Below are positions 10,635 to 23,253 of a DNA stretch of 64,000 nucleotides, piece after piece. The DNA comes from Otatea glauca (Eukaryota > Streptophyta > Magnoliopsida > Poales > Poaceae). Made by a program: the position numbers and the translations under genes. Below the pieces are notes generated by a model that searched no databases, had not been told where the DNA came from, and saw only the letters and a list, made by a program, of their open reading frames with translations. The stretch's first letter is position 1, and the number at the start of each line of letters is the position of its first letter. Location: the NCBI GenBank assembly GCA_036346275.1, contig CM070713.1, forward strand, positions 72,842,382 to 72,906,381, given 5' to 3'.

Positions 10635-13317
10635 CTACTTCATGGATTGCCCAGGCTTCGCTGCTGGTTGTTGACGATCGTCCTGTTGACCTGAAGACGA
10701 CGATGATCCCACCTTGTTAAAGACTCTACCACCAAAGAGGTCCTTCCCAATCCTCCCTTTGAAGGGAAACTGCTTCTTGAAACGGTTCCGGAACAGTGAG
10801 CAGCTACGCCTCGGCACAAGCACAGATCGATTTCTCTTCAAGACGTGATCATTGCGAGAAGGGTTTGCGCTGCTACTCCCACCTGCACCACCCAAAGAAA
10901 AACTAATCCCTTGATTCCTGCGAGCAGATCTGAGGGCAACATGCAGAGGTTCCGAGAATGATACGCATCCTTCATCATCAGTGGCTCGCGCACACAGGGG
11001 GCAAGTTGGTTCCTGGACTTGACTCTTGGGAGTACTTTCCTCCAGACAGTCTGCATGGAAGACATGTCGGCATGGAAGGACCGCTGCTACAGGCATATCG
11101 GTATTTCGAACAATCCGATTAGAGGTCCATGGCGATTTCTGCCGCAGGAATCTCTCGCATAAGCCACACTTAAGAAATCTCACTGAACTTGTTGGGGATC
11201 TTTGGGACTCAACACTGATATGATCTGAAATGTCAATGGCATCCCCATCATATCCAAAATCATAACTGCTAGCATTGCTCCATCTGAATCCTTCCCTCCT
11301 TGAGCTTGTGTTTGGTTCAGGTGAAGCTTCCATCTTCTGAAGCTCACTCAGTGCATTATGGAACTTGAGCTCAGGACTGGCCAAGCTGCATCGCCATACA
11401 GGAGAAGCTTGGCTGTCATCACTAGGTGTTGTTCGCCCAGCATTACTAGCCTCAGGCATCCCGGAGGCTTCTGATTCTGACACTGGATTCCGGAAGACTA
11501 GCGGGTAGACCGGTTTTGACATGAACGGTCGCCTCCCCAGATGATTGCGAGGTAGATGTGGAGTTGGTTGTTTACTGGAAGATGCCAGATGACTTGATTC
11601 TGAGAAGGGGGATGCAGAACTGAAACTGCTCACAGCAGTTAAATGCCTCTGCAGCATATCATGAACATAAGCGTCAAGCACTATGGTACAGAGTGCAAAA
11701 TTAATGACAACTGTCAGAGAATTTGGGAGATTAACTCAATGGAAACAAAATGGAGCTTACCTCGCTGGATTGGGGATAATCAGAAGTGTCAGGTCTTGAT
11801 CCTGGTCCCAAAGAAGAGAGTAAATGTTAATTCAACAGGAAGCCACCCAAGGAACACTAGTATTAGAGCAATGCCTAGTTAGTCACTTCAGATTGTTGCA
11901 AGAAAAAACCTGGTTGTCATCAACAAGAGAGAAAATTTTGGGCAATTGCAGAGGCAGCTATCTCTAACTTGTACCACCAATGCCCATCTCAATGTACATG
12001 GTTAATTTTTTTTTAACAATTTCTAATAGATTCAGTTGACGAGGTAAATATTGCTCAATAAAAATAATACAATTGGTAACTGAGTAGCTAAATCTGCAAA
12101 ACCACCTATTCCAAAGTGTCTATGAACTACATTAAGATATTTATCCATTATGCCTATGATTCAAGTATATTGTGTTGTATCCAAATGTAGTTCTTCAATA
12201 AACTTGTACTTATCCACTATGGACTTTACGCCCTAAATTTCATGCCATAGTCCCATACTCATCTCCTCTTTAAATCTTGTTCAATTCAGACCAGACAAAC
12301 CAAGAATGATACTTAACACCTTTGCTACAGTGTGTACTGTTTAATGAATCATTTGATGTATGAAAAGAATAAGACATAGTATCTCCTAAAAAGATTGTAA
12401 AGCTTAAGAAGAGAATGGTCAAGAGTGTAACAGGAAAACATCTTAGAAAATAATTAGGCCATCTAAATAGCAGCAACATGTTAACATGTTAGTGACAAAG
12501 GTTGAAGTTGAATATTTAAGTGGCCAGTACACTCAACTAAACTCACAGTGTCTCATGGATTATTTAATGTGAAGACATGTTTGTAATAAATCATAATTGT
12601 ATTAGAAATAAAATTACAAATAAAAGTGGAAGATGTCTTTACAAAGAGCAAAAACTATAGTTCTCTCCAGATCCAGAGGTACACATTTTCTTCGCAAGCT
12701 CACCTTCCACACAAACTATTTGCGAGCAGAGGCTGGGACTATCCAGTAATGTTCTTTCATACTACCATGACAAGCCTATGTTACAGCATAATGCCATAAT
12801 GTAAGGTTTCCAAATGTTTCCATGATGGAACTTAGTCAGTAATATTTCATTTTTCTTTTCAGTGAGTCTCCATTCATTATATGTCAAAATACTATGAAGA
12901 GACGAGCATATTAAACAAACACAAACAGGTCCTGTGGCTATTGAATTCATGTCAACATCCACCAAATGTAAACAGGAACAAGTATGTACCTCCTGCAGGT
13001 GTAGAGAACTCGTCAAGATCAAATCTTTGAAGAGAGGGTGTCCAGCGTGGAGCCTGAAGGCTGTCGGCAGGACTACCACAGTAAGAAAGTGCTCCATCAG
13101 ATACAGAATGATGGTGATTCAGGTACTGATCACTGCCAAATGCACTTCTACTTCCTTTACTATGTGATGATAGTGATGACACATAGGGTGGATGATCATG
13201 TGAAGCATCATGAACCCTACGAGGCAATCCGTCTGATGGGTACCTGCAGTCCCACCTCCCTGACATCGGAGGAGAGAAGCTTGAATTCATCCGCCAACGA
13301 GGCTCTGTAGGATCCAT
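10635..13317 (-). CDS. RING-H2 finger protein, probable E3 ubiquitin ligase
   Basis: Exons on the minus strand: 12990-13317 (from the first in-frame ATG), 11761-11801 and 10635-11648. Phases agree, giving 460 aa. The last exon holds a RING finger at 10992-11168: C-x2-C, then C-x-H-x2-H-x2-C, then C-x2-C (C3H2C3). The flanks are Ser-rich and the C-terminus is basic. Such RING proteins usually bind E2 enzymes and transfer ubiquitin; the substrate is unknown. Upstream of the ATG the exon encodes T-GALCCVAAGPHGKK. This resembles the MG-x-x-CCVAA start I recall in plant members of this family, but the codon at the expected Met (13387-13389) is ACG. An in-frame TGA lies at 13408-13410. The true start could be the ATG at 13315-13317, the ACG (484 aa), or an upstream exon spliced at the aattag near 13398. 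Confidence 0.8.
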
Positions 13318-13407
13318 GGAACGATCTCTGCTAGCAGGATTAGACTTTTTCCCATGTGGCCCAGCGGCCACGCAGCAAAGAGCGCCCGTCTTGACTAATT
13401 TGCCCAA

Positions 13408-16107
13408 TCAAGTGCAAATACTACTGGCTTACTTTTGATTGACAAATAAGCTTACTCACAGCACAGATAACTTGTTACATCCAAGTCCAGAAACAGAGGA
13501 CATCGAACATACAGCGTCACCTGTGGCATTTACATAACATGTCAGCAATATCTGGAATATTTTTCCCTAGACAGAAAGGGTATTATCTTATCCAAAAAAG
13601 GTATTTATCTTGAATTAACAAGGATGCAAACCCAATTGCGCAACACAACTCTCATCTACCCCACAACAAATGTCACCCAACATGCAAATCAGCATATCAT
13701 GCACCAAACTAACTATTTATGCATAGTAAAGCTTGAAGTTCACTTATTTATTTCGTAAAGCTTCATTTTTCTCATCGACATGCATATATTTCAAAGCCAC
13801 AAGATTCAAGAATATCTAGTGCTACGGTGAATCAATCCAAGTCCGGATGGATCTCCACTCCACGATAGACCAGTAGAGGGGAGGAGGACGACGATGCCTA
13901 CAAGAGAAGAGTTATATTATATAGCGGACGACCGCTGCCGACGAAGGCAACAGACGCCGCCCTGCCCCGCCTCGCCAGCGCCCCACCAACAAGGCAACAA
14001 CCCCTGCGGCTCCTCCGTCGCTGCTGGCGCCTCGCCTACAGCCCGCTACGGCGGCCCTAAAACTTCTTTTTTTTGGAAGTAAAAGCACCCATTAAACATT
14101 CGAGTTGCGAAAAAAATCAACTTTCTACTAGACTTTTGAAGCTTTCAAATGGAAATCTCACCTTTTATTGGAATATTTCAAAACTTTCAACTAGAAAAAT
14201 GAAAAACTTTCAGTTAGAATTCTAGAAACCCCAATTTTCAACTAGAAACCAAAAAGTTTCAATCGGGTCAACTGTCAACTGGATTTGTTGGGGAGTTTCA
14301 CCTGGGTATTACAACTTCCACCCCCCCCCCACCCCCCTCTCGAGGCGCTGACCGGCGGTGGTTCCAGCTGTGGCGGACCGAGCTGGGTGTGGTCTTCGCG
14401 ACGCGGCGACTCTTGGCGGCAGCGGGAAGGGGAGGAAGGAGGCGCGCGCCGCACCTAGGAGCTGCGCCCTCTCCGGCAGCGGGAGCGCCGCGGTGCTAAG
14501 GCGGTGGGGCCGCGGCGCATCAGGCGGCGGCGGTGGGTGGGGGAGTGGGAGGACACGAAGCAGCGGTCGGGATGGGAAGCGTATCCTCTGGCCTTTCCTG
14601 GAACAGTAATGTGCCTTTCGGCGCTTTATGGCCATGGGATCGAGGCACGAACGGTCCAGATTGAGTGTCCGAGAAGCTTTCGATTTCTCGCGAGATATTC
14701 CGAATTTTCTATATGCGAATGATGGGGCCTACTGTCAGTAGAAGGGTAATGATTTACCTGTGATTTTACTATTTTAGTGTGCGTGTGAAGCTTGACCACA
14801 AACTCTCCACCGGATGGGCCGTACAGAAACAAGAAGGGGAGGCCATCACGTGCCACCCGCGTGTGAAGTGGTGGGCCCCACGAGAGGTACTTGTGAGAAG
14901 CGGACAATGAAGGGGCTGTCCGGATCTACCGCGGCCATTGGAATATGTCAACAAGTTTGTGGCCAGCGGCTATCCCTACAATCAGGCTATAACAAGTTTC
15001 GCGAAATCCTGTTTCCACAAAATGCGAGATCTCGCCGCCACATTTGATCTAATCTGTTAATTTTGTTTCAGGATATCTTCGTAGGGCATTTTCTGGAAGT
15101 AAGAAATTAGCAGAGAACAGCATGATTTCTACGAAAATCCGGTTAAATTCTCCTCTTCCACACACAAACCTTAATTTCCTTTTTTTCCCTAATGAAAAAG
15201 AAATTTTTATTTTGTGCTTAAGGTAGTTTAATGCGTGTTAAGTCGGCAGTAGGAGTAGACGGTAGAGACCTTGATCTATTTGGAACAACGTTAGCCTGGT
15301 TTTCTGTGATTGATGCATTGTATCGTTTGTCTATTTCGCTTTCCGATTTTTTTTATATGCTCTCCTGCAAGGAATTATTTGTATCTCCTCGACTCGTTGT
15401 TTTCCACTAATAATAATCATACAGTTCTTTGACATGCGATTCACTTCCTCAGATTTAGCTTTGAATTAAGTTGGATTTATATCAGTTCATTTAAAAAAGT
15501 TGGATTTAGGTCACCTGATCGATTAGACTTAGAATTAGCGATTCTCATGAAGAAAGCTTGTTCTAATTACCTGCACAAGCTTGTCAACTCTCAATCTACT
15601 ACGGTTGTACATGTTTAATTTCTAGACCAGTCGGACAGCAAGGTACAGTCAATATATATGTACTCTGTCCATTTGCAAACAAACTTATTAAGTATTTACA
15701 TGTATAGTTGTGATGCAGACCAAGGCCAAAAGAATGGAGGCTGAGAAGTGGATGGTGTATATGATTGTCCTTGATGTTTCTGCGGCCTAGTACTTGGTTC
15801 TAAGGTGCAGGCCCTCATCATATCTGCTTGATTGCTAATGACAAAGCGATGGTTGGATCTTGGACCCACGATGCAACGTAGAAAATTTTGTGTTTGGATT
15901 GAATTGAAATGGTGTGAACAGCATTGCAATAGACACTAGCTTGTTTAACGTTGAAAAACGTTAGGACTTGAGCTAGCTGACTTCCTGCGTTTTAATTATG
16001 ATGTTAACTCTCTTTCGAATTAGTTTTATCTCGTTGTTTTTTCCACAGTTAGGGAAAAGGAATCAAATCAATGGTAAATGAGACCAATCATAGAATGTTA
16101 GGCAGCT
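13408..16107. other. Upstream region of RING gene; no gene assigned
   Basis: No gene could be supported. There are two GC-rich patches, 13860-14060 and 14330-14620, the second preceded by a C run at 14322-14340. They could be promoter or 5' UTR exons of the minus-strand RING gene, or unrelated gene fragments; open frames there are low-complexity Pro/Arg/Gly text. Between them, 14100-14270 holds repeated ttcaactagaaa words (listed separately). From 15060 to 16107 nothing was recognised. Confidence 0.45.
14095..14275. repeat. Degenerate 'aactttcaactagaaa' short-unit array
   Basis: Repeated words such as aactttcaactagaaa and ctttcagttagaa recur every 15-25 bases. Similar arrays occur at 37.92-38.09 kb and 40.91-41.24 kb in this window. 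There is no coding potential. Confidence 0.5.
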
Positions 16108-16980
16108 CACTACAAGAATCAGGGAAAAATTCGTGGGTTTTTTAAATTCGTGGGCCCAAAAAAAAACTCACGAAATTATTTATTTAAATTCGTCGGTTTG
16201 AATAAAACCCACGTTTTTAATTAAATTCGTGGGCCAAAATAAAACCCACGAATTTAAATATTTAAATTCGTGGGCCAAAATGAAACCACAATTTAAATAT
16301 TTAAATCGTGGACCAAAATTACCCACAATTTAAATATTTAAATTCGTGGGCCAAAATTACCCACAATTTAAATATTTAAATTCGTGGGCCAATCAATACT
16401 GCAATTTAAGCTTTTAAATTCGTGAGGCATACCTCTGCAATTTATCTGCGAAAAAGCCTCTGGCCTTGCATGTGATCCCAGTAGAGCCAAAAATTTCCCA
16501 TTTCTGTGCTTGCTTGCCCGCCCATACATACAGCTTGCGCCGTCGGCCCACTCATCGCCCTCCGCGCCGTCGGCCATTTCCCATCTCCGCATGTCGCCCG
16601 CCCTGCTGCGCCGCCGCGCTCTGGCCGTGCGCGTGCCGCCTGCCGCCGACCGCCGCCGCCGCCGCCCCTCGCCCGATCGGCCGCGTCGCCGCGCCGCCGC
16701 CGCCTTCGCTCGCCACCATGCCGGCCCGCCGGCCGGCCATTGACCGACCTCCGCCATTGCGCCCCCCGTGACCGCTTGGCCGCCTTGCCCCCCCGCGACC
16801 ACCTTGCACCGCCGCCGCATTGTGTTGCCGACAAACCACCCGCCCGTCTTGCGCCTCGCCATGTTGCCTCGCCCGTGACCTCACTTCGCGCCGCGACCCG
16901 TGACCGCCCCGCCATGTTGCCGGCGGAACAAAGAAATATTATAAGTTTGCGACCACGAGCTAAGTTTGTCAATTCTTGTA

Positions 16981-17262
16981 CAAATTGCCGTTTTGGATGT
17001 GTGATTGATTATCTAAGGATCTGCTAGAATGTCTCATACGGTTTGAGAGATTTGTATATATATTATAAGCGCAAATATTTCTTTGTCTGTGAGTGGATGT
17101 CCTATTTACTAGAGAGGTCATGCGAAATTTTGTACATTTCAATGACTTAGTTTTAAGCGGTTTGAAAGAGTTGAAAGGTTGGTTTGATCTTTTAGTAGAG
17201 GTAGTAGGTTTGGTGTCTCATTTGTTAATTTTTAGTTAGCTTGAACTTTGTTGTGGAGTTTG
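16981..17262 (+). repeat. CACTA-internal 280-bp direct repeat, copy 1
   Basis: This segment begins caaattgccgttttggatgt and ends near ttgtggagtttg. It recurs in the same orientation at 18519-18799 with scattered substitutions and small indels. It lies in the interior of the CACTA element. Confidence 0.9.
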
Positions 17263-18261
17263 ATTACTTGGTGAGCTACTGCCCCATCCCTTCCTTTCTC
17301 TTGCTCAAATTTAGAAACATATGCTTCCGTAGGAACTTTAGTTCATTCTTTGAATATGAGATTACATATGCTTCATTGAATATGAGATTACGTGTGCGTG
17401 GATGGACATATACTTAGTAGGAAATCTAGTTCATTCTTTTAGTATATATCAATCTTAGTAATCTGTTGCAAAAGTGATAATTTTGTTGAAATGCACAATT
17501 GAGTCGATTTTAGGATATTTAGGCAACTCTTTCTTAAACCTTGCACAAATCATCTCAATGTTCATACTTGGAAAGGTTAACTTGTGTGCTTATGAAAGTT
17601 CATTCTTGTGCTCATGTAGATAAGTGATGGTTTACCAAATTATGAACCCATATAATGTGCTCATGTAGATAACTTTTGATTTGAACCTTATATTGTCTTG
17701 ACTTCTTGGAATTGAAAAGTTATCTTAAGACAACTTGTTCAATTGTGAACTTATATTTTAAATGCTTCATATGGTATCCTTGTAGAATGTTGTTTGCCCA
17801 TGTACAATCGATTGTTTATCCTTGTAGAATGCTTTATATTTCTACTTAGTATATTGAACTCTTAAAATGACTACCAAAAGCGCTTATTGCTTCTTTGAAC
17901 TATTTTCCTTTGTTTGTTATCTTTTGAATACTCGGTGATGCAATTGGGGTCTTTGGAAGTTGAATTAAATAATTGTAGTTGTAATCTTGGCCTTATGTTA
18001 ATACTAGAGAGTATTACTTTGATACTTCATTGAATATGAGATTGATGTTCATATGATTATTGCGGCATATCTTGACTAGCTCGTGCGTGTAGTTCTTATA
18101 TATAATACCTATTCTTGTTTAGCTTGACTGTCATATTGATATTCTCATATTGTGTCTTGGTTGAATAGTACTATTGATATTCTCATATTGACATTCATGT
18201 GAATCGACATAATGTTACTTGTAGCACAACCTAAGTTAATCTTGAACTTGCGGGTTTCTAG

Positions 18262-18408
18262 GTCACGCCCTCCGGACGTTCTAACGACGACATCATAGAA
18301 GACATCTTCAACGGTAGCGACGGTGGTGGTAGCGCCCACAACTCCAACAACCCGAGGCATGAATTCCATTGTGAGCTCGATTGGTGTATAAGCTGTTGTA
18401 TTTTATAA
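18262..18408 (+). other. Possible last exon of a CACTA-encoded protein
   Basis: After a plausible acceptor (gggtttctag) there is an open stretch of 48 codons ending in TAA at 18406-18408. It includes SNDDIIEDIFNGSDGGGSAH. Acidic C-terminal exons occur in CACTA proteins, but I cannot match this to a family. It may be chance. Confidence 0.25.
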
Positions 18409-18518
18409 CTTGTTGTGATGGATACGTTGTGATCGACTTATTGTGATGGACTTATTTTAATGGGTATGGATTGTATCTATTGTGGTTGTAATGTGTTTAT
18501 GCGTCATTGCGTAGTTTA

Positions 18519-18799
18519 CAAATTGCCGTTGGATGTGTGATTGGATTATCTAAAGATCTGCTAGAATGTCTCATACGATTTGAGAGATTGATATATATAT
18601 ATTATAAGCGCAAATATTTTTTGTCTGTGAGTGGATGTCCTATTTACAAGAGAGGTCATGCGAAATTTTGTACATTCGGAGACTTAGTTTTAAGCCGGTT
18701 TGAAGTGTTAAAAGGTTGGTTTGATATTTTAATCTTGGTAATAGGTTTCGTGTCTCGTTTGTTAATTATTCGTTCGATTCAACTTCATTGTGGAGTTTG
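18519..18799 (+). repeat. CACTA-internal 280-bp direct repeat, copy 2
   Basis: Second copy of the segment at 16981-17262. It starts caaattgccgttggatgtgt and shares the run gagtggatgtcctatttac. The two copies are about 1.26 kb apart. Confidence 0.9.
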
Positions 18800-18913
18800 T
18801 CTTTTGTGTTCTGATTTACGATCGATTTGAACAAAATAGATGATCTTATTTATTCTTAAACTTAGCAATTTTTAGTTTCAATGTTCTTTTGCCTTTTCTT
18901 TTCTTCTTTAGTT

Positions 18914-19028
18914 GTTATATGTATTGAGTGCGATACATATATATATATAAAAATACATACATTTGGATATATATACATATATGTATTGAGTGCGATACAT
19001 ATATATATATAAATCATTTGGATATATA
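18914..19028. repeat. 66-bp tandem duplication, AT-rich
   Basis: The run atgtattgagtgcgatacat followed by a TA run and catttggatatata occurs twice in tandem, inside the right part of the CACTA element. Confidence 0.85.
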
Positions 19029-19335
19029 CACTTTTTTTTTTGTAAAAATAGCAGATTAAATTAGTAAGTGAAAAAACCCACGAATTTAACGATTAAATCG
19101 TGTGGTGAAAAAACCCACGAATTTAACTCGAAAACAATTAAATTCGTGGGCTTAGTAGAAACCCACGAATTTAACTTAAATTCGTGGGTACCCACGAATT
19201 TAATTAATTAATTTCGTCGAGTTAAATTCGTGAACTAAATTCGACGGTTTGTTCACGAATTTAAGTTAAATTCGTGGGTTTTAGCTTAAATTCGTAGGTT
19301 TTTGGCCCACGAATTTTTCCCTGATTCTTGTAGTG

Positions 19336-21752
19336 GCTACATTTGTCCATAAAATAAAGTAAGGTTCGTAAGATGATATGGAAAGGATCGAGAAGGTTTA
19401 AACATCAATTTAGCCAACAAAGCATGTCTCCTCCATAGACTCGACAGTTGACACCAACCAAACACAGGATGAATGTCTTTTTTAGACGAGATGGGGTGTC
19501 TTTTTCATTATGCAAATGTAAAAGGCTTTTGAATCAATCGAAAGCCTCAGCTGATACTTATCTCGTTCCATTTGGTGGGGTTAAGTTGAACCGAAGACTT
19601 GCTTTTCAACCTCAGCTCATTTCGATTCGGTGAAGGACCGGATATAGCCTATATCATGCATCTAGACTAGACATCATGTTCAGTTCACATGAATATGTTC
19701 TTTATATCTTTGTACAGTGTTCTTAGTTTCCGTGATGCCAAATCTTAATTGAATATGGTCTGTACGCTACTCCATATTTTCTATGTTAAATGACTAGAGT
19801 ATCGGAAATTAATCTGAGAAATCTGTGATTTCTGGTATGGTAATTAAATTGATCCAGAACTCGGAACGGTGACAGTTCGGCCGTAACTCCGACATCTCAT
19901 GTCCAAGATGTGCACTGCCAAGGAGTCATGTTTCTAGGCCAATCTTACATCGGGCTATGCCAGGGGTTGGCCCAAACCGCCAAAATGCGCATACCTGCCC
20001 GTACCGTAGGTGCCGATCGAGTGGCTGGTGGTGGTGGCACCGCTCCAACGCGGCCATCGTACGCACGCCTCACCCCGTCTACGTCACCGCTCGGCGGAGA
20101 CGTCGGCGCGCGGCGGGGGAACGGAACCGAACAAAATGCTGGGTGCGCGGTGCTCGGGGCGACGGTGCCACGGTAGTTTGGCGCGCGGTGCCCTTTTCAG
20201 CGTTTTTCGTCGTGTTTCTAGGCCGGACGATCATCGATCTGCTGCCGTCCTGTCCTGCATGCGGACGTGTGGTACTACCACGGAGGACGCGTACACGCCT
20301 CAACTCACATACACCTGAGTGCGTCTACTAGTAGCGTACGCTTAACTAAAACGGAGATCTACGCTTTACGAAGTGTGAATACGTGCTTTGACGACCACTG
20401 AATAGTGAATACAGGTACGTTGTTGCATTGTTGATTTTGGAGGGATGGATGGCTGAGATGTGCGAGTTGCAGCGACCACAGGACGCCCGGCGTCTTCTCC
20501 TCGCCGTGGTCTTGATGAGCCTCTACGAGTGGGCGCGTCGCGCTTGTTGCTTAATTATTGCTGCACTAGTGCTGGTGCTTGTTCGGATGCCCCATTTCGT
20601 GTAACCGACGGTAATAGAGATAACTATTATTTAAATACTTTTTCATATCATCTAAAAAAATAAACTTAAAAAAAAATTCTATAATGAATAGTATTTTAAA
20701 GTTTTTTCTACGAAATCCTACAATATTTTAATTATACCATAGAAATGTGTTTGTTACGAGCAATAAGTCATACATTGGTGTTTTGTATTGTCTATATATA
20801 TGGTCGTCTCTTCATGAAAAGAACTCTCTCTCATATTTATCTCTCTTTATATCAGCAAAAATCTTATACGACAAAGCTTATAGACGACTGACATCACGCC
20901 ATTATACATGCCCTTACAACACGTACAAGAGTTAGTCGTGTCAAATGACATTCAGCATTGTCACTTGAGGCAAGTGAATCCTCATCACTTGTTGTGCCTA
21001 TTTGTCATAGCTGTTGTCATGTACAGTGGTGCGAGAATAGATCAAACTAGAAACTTGTACGCGGTGTGTCACGTCGCGGCCGCCGCTCTCCACGCGAATC
21101 GAGAAAACGCGCGATCGACACTACACACACGAGCAAATCGAGAAAACGTGCGAAAAAGATCTAAAAAGGATTTTGTGCTTTCCGTAAAAGGGCTTAAACG
21201 TAATGCTAGAAAAACGCAACAAGGATCTAAATGTAATGTATATTTTCCCCCAAAAAAAAGGTCCCGAAAGTTTTTTTTCCCGAAAAAGACCTAATCGTAA
21301 TTCTTTCTTTTGGTAAAAGGACCCGAGCGCAAGCCTTAAAAACGCATAAAGAACCTAGATGTAATATATATTCTCTTTTCGGAAAAAGGACCTAATCGTA
21401 ATTTTTTCAAAGAAAAGGACCTATATGTATTTTTTTCCGAAAAAGAACCCGGTTGTAATTTTTTTTGGCCGGCTCGGCTCGAGAGCCGGCTCGCTCCACG
21501 GCTCAAATGAACCACAAGGCAGGAAACTTACGGTCTTTAGCAAAGGAGTGATATGAATATGATACAGATACCAAATATAGGGATAACTATGAAAATTAGC
21601 TATATACGACTGCAGTTGCTTTGAGATCCATGAAACAAGAAATACGTTCTGAATAGTTGTGCAACATGCATGGTTTTTTTAGGGTGTATTTAATTGCATG
21701 CATTAAGATGCTCCCACCAGCGCTTGCAATTTTCCACCCGTACGGTTGTGTG
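19336..21752. other. Intergenic, no gene assigned
   Basis: There is a GC-rich patch at 19950-20320 with several overlapping open frames, none recognisable. At 20630-20935 the DNA is AT-rich. At 21150-21460 phrases like aaaaggacctaatcgtaatt recur every 40-60 bases, probably transposon-derived. No host gene could be supported. Confidence 0.4.
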
Positions 21753-23253
21753 TAGGGATGAAAATGGAACGAAAACGGCCGGCTGTTCCGTTTCCATTTC
21801 CATATTTTTTACCGGTAACGAAAACGGAATCGGAAACCCGGAAACGGAAGCGAAACGGAACGGAGCGGATACGGAAACGGAAACGGAAAATTTCACAAGA
21901 ATGTAGTACATGATCTATCCAAAGTTGCAAACATACCAACTTTGAACGGTGTTGTAGTTACAAAGAACATCTTAATAACATTAGCCAACATTGAGCATGG
22001 TATGAACAAGGAAGAAAAAAATAACCTTTGTCAACGACAAAAGGATGTAATTCAAACAGCAGAGAAATAAAAATTCTCTTAACATATGCACTGAAAAAAT
22101 GGCATAAAATAAAATATAAAACTAAGTTCGGTAGAAATTTAAGAAAGATTTGCCTGCAACTCTAACAATTGCGTTCAAGGGACTTACACTAGAAAGGGAT
22201 GAAATCTCCTGAAGTGTACAAGAATATATAAGATGCAAGATGGGCATCAACCACACACTAAAAAGATGGAAACCTTCCAACTTCTTGTTGGTTGCGCTAT
22301 CCTTCTCGTGCTTCATTTGGCAGTTTCCATTGTACAGGTTATCAGCTTGGCAAAAAATCCTATGGCCTATATTCAACACCTTTACCCCCAACGTTTCTGC
22401 TGACCGCCCAATACATATCTACTTGCATGTTAATCCACATGTTGGCTATATCTTGTCACTGTATATGTAATGCTTCTCCAGTTCAGAGATTGCCAAATTT
22501 CCTCAGAGATTGTTAATTGCTGAACAAAATATATTCACAAAATAATGTATATCTCAATTGAGAGATATACTGAGAGATTTCAAAATGGAAAAGCCTCTTA
22601 CGGCAATCATCTTGAAAAATATAATGATGTGGAGGCGAAAGAGCAATCATAAGCGAAAAATATACCAATTCGGTAAGGTGGTGGGAAGGGTTGCCTCGCG
22701 CCGATCTGAGGCGACCGGACTCGATCGGTGGCTCGGCGGTGCGATGGGGCGGCGGTGCGGTCGGAGTCGGGAGGCGGGATGGTAGATGGGAGTCTCGAGC
22801 ACGAGGCGAGCACAGGACTACGGTTGGGGGCGTGGGGCGGCGGCGCGATAGGGACGTGGGGGCGGTGGCGCGACGCCGGTGAATTGACGATGCTAGGGCG
22901 GCGCGGCGCCGACTCCGGAATCGGTAGGCCGAGACGAGAAATGACCAGACGGGAGACTTTGAGGCTGAGAGCTAGGGTTAGTTCGCAGCAGCATCTTCCA
23001 GGCCTCGCGATTGGACCTTGGTGGGTTCTGGGCTTGGAGCCTTGGGCGCCTTGGCGTTCGGAAATTCCGAATGATTCTATACGGAATTTCCGTTTCATTT
23101 CCGTTTCCGTCGGAACTGACTCTCCCATTTTCGTTTCCGAAAAAAAAATTCCGTTTTCGTTTCCGTACCGAAAGTTTCCGTTTTCGAAAAAGCGCTTCCG
23201 TTTCCGTTTTTCTTCGGAACGGTCAGAAAGTTTCCGTTCCGTTTTCACCCCTA
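21753..23253. mobile_element. Non-autonomous hAT (Ac/Ds-type) transposon, complete
   Basis: The ends are inverted: the left begins TAGGGATGAAAATGGAACG and the reversed right begins TAGGGGTGAAAACGGAACGG. Further degenerate inverted aacggaa/ttccgt text follows inward. An exact 8-bp duplication GTTGTGTG flanks it (21745-21752 and 23254-23261), diagnostic for the hAT superfamily. The 1.5 kb length and lack of a dimerisation domain or other transposase motif make it non-autonomous. It carries a GC-rich interior (about 22670-23060) that could be a promoter/leader remnant or captured host sequence. Confidence 0.92.

Larger units (their letters stand above)
16108..19335. mobile_element. Non-autonomous CACTA (En/Spm) transposon, complete
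   Basis: The left end reads CACTACAAGAATCAGGGAAA and the right end is its inverse (ttccctgattcttgtagtg). A 3-bp target duplication GCT flanks it (16105-16107 and 19336-19338). Both terminal regions (about 16130-16430 and 19060-19320) are packed with TTAAATTCGTGGG words in both orientations, the subterminal repeats expected as transposase binding sites in this superfamily. The 3.2 kb interior has a GC-rich low-complexity patch (16440-16960), two copies of a 280-bp segment and one exon-like stretch. It has no recognisable TnpD/TnpA transposase, so it would depend on a partner in trans. Confidence 0.93.

Noticed and set aside
16130..16430. TTAAATTCGTGGG repeats as a stand-alone satellite
   Set aside because: They are mirrored at 19060-19320 and both blocks lie inside CACTA terminal inverted repeats with a GCT duplication.
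16368..17027. Several long GC-rich open frames on both strands as genes
   Set aside because: They are low-complexity Arg/Ala/Pro text in all frames, as expected from GC-rich DNA lacking stops, and sit inside the CACTA element.
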